Assembly (NCBI GenBank): GCA_051453625.1
Contig: JBOZIK010000001.1
Location: 26,963,563 to 27,000,749, forward strand
Direction: 5' to 3'
DNA length: 37,187 bases
DNA from: Welwitschia mirabilis
Taxonomy: Eukaryota > Gnetophyta > Gnetopsida > Welwitschiales
Shown here one piece after another: positions 33,563-37,187 of the stretch. A model generated the notes under the pieces. That model saw nothing but the letters and a program-made list of their open reading frames with translations, did not search any database and had not been told where the DNA came from. The position numbers and the translations under genes were made by a program. Numbering within the stretch: the first letter of the stretch is position 1; every line of letters begins with the position of its first letter.

Positions 33563-34604
33563 TGTTGCAATGTATATTTGAACATGCTTTTATGTTCAAA
33601 TGGATTCTATCATTAATAATTAAAATAGATATTATGTACAATACATCATACTAATATAATGTGAGTGACTCAAAATGATGTATCTCATTGAAGTTTACTA
33701 GTACAAGACTCAGGTTGCTTTTGTAATTAAATAGGAGCTAGAAATAATAAAGACTAATGCAAGAAAATAAACTACCATGCAAAGTGCAAGATGCAATCTA
33801 AATTAACATGTAATACAAAATGATCCTAATCCTACTTACTTTTTGGCCTTAATAAAGGCTGCCTTTGATAATCTATATCATCTAAGAAATTATTACTAGA
33901 TCAAGGACAACATTAAGCTATAAGGGATATAAGAAATCCTAACATGAAAACATAAAATAAAACCAAGATTTATATTAAAACAATAATAATATCTGGGTTA
34001 TAAGATAATCGGGTCTCAATGGAAGATACTTAGCCCTCCACCAAATGCTTCTTTTTTTATAATGCTTAAGATAGATCTTCCACCCTTCACTCTTCTATCA
34101 CAAGAATCTCTTGTACATTAAAGATAAGAAGGTGATTCAAAGAAGGAGCTTATTTATAGGAAAATACAACAAAAAAGAACAAACTGAAGGTGCAGTTACA
34201 CTCATTCATTAAGGACTTAGAAATAGACGAAACGACTGAGAGAATCTGTCAGTGATAGTTACATATTAGTGTCATCCGAGTTATTATATAGATGACATAG
34301 GGGATGATAGACAATTATAAAATATCTCAAAATTGATAACTCAGCAGTCCATGTAAGTAGTTGTCATTCTACCTGTAATGTGGATGATAGAGAGGAGGAC
34401 AATCTTCTTTCATGATTTTCTTGAGGAGAAACTTAGCTATTTTGCCATAAAAATATATATTCATTAGAAAGTGTCTTTAATGCATCAAATTTTGATAATA
34501 ACTATTATCTTAAAAAATCCTCAAAATTACACTTAAACCTATATAAAAGTTCTACAAAACAACTCATAAAACCCATCAAATAATTGTAAATTGTTAGTGC
34601 AATA
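33563..34604 (-). repeat. 5' LTR of the inner Athila-like element
   Basis: 1042 bp, collinear with 27288-28346. The minus-strand end is CATTGCAACA; its other terminus reads TATTGCAC in place of the TG-type TGTTACAC. TATAAATAAG is at 34158-34149. Hairpin motif copies are at 34270-34312 and 34360-34404. Confidence 0.8.
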
Positions 34605-34720
34605 GGCTTACTCTTGTAATATCTTTATGAGTCCAAGCAAAAGAACTAGTTTGTTTAACTAACATCCTTTTTAATTTTCCTTTTTAGGAATGAGTTAAAT
34701 TCCTATTGATAATTAAAGTT
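34605..34720 (-). pseudogene. Upstream pol fragment of the old host Athila-like element
   Basis: Minus-strand reading gives FAWTHKDITRVS just before the insertion point, the linker motif preceding RT in Ty3/gypsy pol. The residues expected next in this family are found across the insertion, starting at 27282. Copy 2 of the target-site duplication (GGCTT) is at 34605-34609. Farther right the frame cannot be followed. Confidence 0.65.
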
Positions 34721-37187
34721 TTATTTTTTTAAATTTTAATGTATTTCAAACTTTCTTCAACAGTAGGTTTCTCAAGCTACTCTTCCTTTTTTGTTGGTTT
34801 AATGATTAAGGAGTAATCCCCTTTTTTTGACCTCTTATTCCATCATTGTGATGTCAAATTATATGTTTTCAATGAAGTATTTTGAGTAGTTTTATAGAAC
34901 ATTTAGATACATTTTAAGCATAAAATGATGATTATTGAGATTTAAATAGAAAATCATAGAAATGTATAAATACTAGTACTTTTGAAGACATTTTAGATTA
35001 CTTTTAATACTTCATATTTTGAGGAGGAATTAATGATATTTAAGGCCAATTTAGTTTGATAAATAACTTTAAGAAGGATATTGTCCCATCCATCATCTAG
35101 ATGATATATAAGGATGACACCACTTACATGTTAACTAGGATGCTAAATAGGCTAACATGAAGGATAAATATAGAACTCTATTGATGTGGCATCATTGCCA
35201 CCATTATTTAGATGACTACTAGGATGACCATCTAATTTTAGTCAATTTACCAACTTCATCAAACTTCTACAATATATCATGTACCTTCTTGTATGTCATT
35301 AGGATTTCTCATGCATCTATTTAGATATGATGTTATTAGAGTATGTTGTTGTCAATAAATATCACTTTGGCCTTAACTCCAATCGTCTTTGTTTGTACTA
35401 GAAATTCTTATGATAGGAGATAAAAGGGTCAAAGTTCCATCTGATAGTTACAAAGAGGGATATTCCTTAGTGTTAAGTTGTGTCTCCTTTATTAAGGTTC
35501 TACTACTTTATAATAAAATATTGGTTTAACTTTTAATAAAAATATTATTTTAGTTTTATTCATATTTATGTGCATCTCCATTATGATTTATTTGCTTTTA
35601 ATTCTATGATAACGTCATTTGTAATATAGATCAAGGAGGCAACCTTTATTAAGGTTGAAATCATTAGTTAAAAATCTTACATTGCATTTTATATTTCATG
35701 GATTAAATCATTGTGTATTTTCATATTCTATCTAATGCACTTAATCACTTAGGTTGATTTTGATTAGTGATAGTTTTGTTGATTGAACTAGGTTATGCAG
35801 GGCTAATCTTAGTAATAGAGATTTGGTGATTGGATAGATATTACATTTAGGATAGTTTGCATTTATATTTACATTGTGTATTTACTTTTATTGCATTTTT
35901 TATTTTAATTTTTAAATATTTACTTTATAAAATGTAATTATATAGCTTTAAGCCTAGTGCATTTAATGAATTAACATTTGATTTACTTCCTTCTATATTA
36001 GTATTTTAGGTTTATACATAGGTTTGTGATTAATAAGATTTGATAAAGGATGTAATGTTTGCATAAATATGCACCACAACATCTTAGTATCATTATTGAG
36101 GAAGGATACAAAGAGTTTGAGGATTCATTACTCAGATAAGTGCATTATATTTTGATTTAAGTATTTGTTTATATTGTAGTTTTTTTCATTTTTTTCACAT
36201 TTTTCATTTTCTTTTTTTGATCCACATTTTTGGATCCTATTGTCCTATCTATCATTCAAACAACACAACTAGATGATGGCCTAAGATTAGGAGTTTTTAT
36301 TATTTTTTCTACAAGTTTGTTTTTGATTTTTCATTATGTAAATCTACTTTGTTGTCTAGATAGTAATTTTATTTTTTGATTTATTTGTTTTCTATTTTCT
36401 ATTTTTTTCTGGTCTAGGATATCATCCAAATGATAACTAAGATGATAAATAGATAGACATTTTATTAAGCATCCAAGGATATGATAAATCTATTGAAAAG
36501 GTAAAATATTCTAAGGAATGAAGCTTAATTAAAAAAATTAAAATAGACTTACTCAATGAAATATAACATACAAATATACACACATAGGTATGTAATTTCT
36601 AAGATTTGAAGAAAATGTTTTGTACTTTTATGGTTTACCAAATCTTTCAAATAGCAATAGCAAAAATAATAGAATATGAGAAAAACAATTTTATCTCCTT
36701 TTTATTTATGAGTAGTGTCAATTAATATAAAAATGATAGAATCCTCTAGTTAAAATGTGAATGTTATCATAGAAGAGATAATTGCTAGAAGGAGATGTAA
36801 AAGACAAAAATCTTATAACTTATCTCTTAATAATGATCTAGAATTTAAAATTAAGAATTCTTCTTATTCATCCTTCCCATCCAATACTAAGAGTAATGAT
36901 AAAAGACTACTATGAGAAATATTGGTTAGAATTAGAGTTGAAGAAAGAAGGAGAAAACATAGAAATTCTAAGAATAATGGACATAAACACTTAGAAAATT
37001 ATTTCAAGAATAATTATAAGGATCTTAAAATGATGTTAAGACTGAGACCACTACATCTTTTCAAACTTCTTATTTATTCCCTCCTTTTTCTCAAATTTTA
37101 AATGAAAATGACAATAACGATTTGTAATATTTTAGGGATTCCACCTCATCTAATGAAAGATCCTATAATTATTTTAGTGAATCCCAA
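34721..37187. other. Right flank, unassigned AT-rich DNA with hairpin motifs
   Basis: Should contain the protease/gag side of the old host element, but no such motif could be read. Hairpin-motif copies lie at 35081-35118, 35188-35232, 36240-36280 and 36419-36450, implying relatedness to the inner element's non-coding DNA. At 36770-37060 on the plus strand there is a Lys/Arg-rich broken frame that I do not recognise. Confidence 0.35.

Larger units (their letters stand above)
27288..34604 (-). mobile_element. Athila-like LTR retrotransposon inserted in pol of an older element
   Basis: 7317 bp. LTRs at 27288-28346 (3') and 33563-34604 (5') are direct repeats. On the minus strand the primer-binding site follows the 5' LTR (33560-33544) and the polypurine tract precedes the 3' LTR (28359-28347). 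Order on the minus strand: LTR, leader, gag, protease, possible integrase tail, long non-coding stretch, LTR. RT, RNase H and the integrase core are missing. In about 133 aligned LTR bases (from 27323 and 33598) I counted 16 differences, 12 of them transitions, so it is not recent. The flanking GGCCT/GGCTT and the split pol frame show it inserted into an older Athila-like element. Confidence 0.85.
27992..36450. repeat. Dispersed ~40 bp imperfect hairpin motif, about 13 copies
   Basis: Copies at 27992-28030, 28081-28122, 29984-30024, 30091-30130, 33133-33172, 33243-33286, 33350-33388, 34270-34312, 34360-34404, 35081-35118, 35188-35232, 36240-36280 and 36419-36450. The shared form is a TNTCATCC or TTGTCC arm, a centre close to GTCATC-NN-GATGAC, and an AGAGGATGA-like return arm. 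At 33133-33172 the two 19-base arms match at 14 positions around a 2-base loop. At 30092-30129 the two 17-base arms match at 12 positions without gaps. Confidence 0.6.

Noticed and set aside
33429-33641. Minus-strand frame containing EEYNGYHHL, at first taken for an RT motif
   Set aside because: It spans the end of the 5' LTR, the primer-binding site and leader; resemblance to the RT motif A segment is short and out of context.

Overview
The window looks like nuclear DNA of a land plant. It holds the 5' end of one intron-containing GH1 beta-glucosidase gene at the left edge, followed by about 36 kb of very AT-rich, decayed retrotransposon DNA. The gene is GC-richer, has short 88-120 bp introns, a secretory signal peptide and a TATA box. 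The elements are of plant type: Athila-like and chromovirus-like Ty3/gypsy, a TRIM, a tRNA-derived SINE and a LINE. The species cannot be named. A large, old, AT-rich plant genome fits, but that is inference. Nothing here is prokaryotic: no operons, CRISPR or rRNA. Several runs of N (2572-2581, 10496-11046, 11903-11932, 13219-13892, 23367-23466, 32681-32780) show a draft assembly.

Layout. 1-905 (-): exons 1-5 (exon 5 cut by the window edge) of a secreted beta-glucosidase, with promoter near 990. 1486-3972: two direct copies of an ~860 bp repeat flanking ~750 bp, possibly the LTRs of an unclassified element just upstream of the gene. 4130-8126: mostly unassigned AT-rich DNA with an LTR-like promoter block and a small dispersed duplication. 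8127-8500: a complete TRIM with TG...CA ends, a primer-binding site and a 5 bp target-site duplication. 9016-13218 (+): LTR-like blocks, then decayed gag, protease and reverse transcriptase of a Ty3/gypsy element. 13893-16300 (-): a decayed LINE (endonuclease and reverse transcriptase) interrupted by a SINE with a 16 bp target-site duplication. 16799-23732 (+): an LTR retrotransposon with ~1.5 kb LTRs and an Athila-type primer-binding site but no recognisable pol. 25270-27287 plus 34605 to about 34720 (-): pol of an old Athila-like element, split by a second Athila-like element (27288-34604, -). The younger one has ~1.05 kb LTRs, keeps gag, protease and perhaps an integrase tail, and lacks the rest of pol.

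How it fits together. The window is a nest of insertions: SINE into LINE, and one Athila-like element into the pol of another. Insertion order can be read from target-site duplications and from coding frames that resume on the far side. Every mobile-element reading frame is broken by stops, frameshifts and mutated catalytic residues. Many changes look like C-to-T or G-to-A decay. Only the beta-glucosidase looks functional. The least explained structures are an imperfect hairpin motif of about 40 bp recurring some 13 times between 28.0 and 36.5 kb, and a probable GC-AG first intron in the beta-glucosidase gene.
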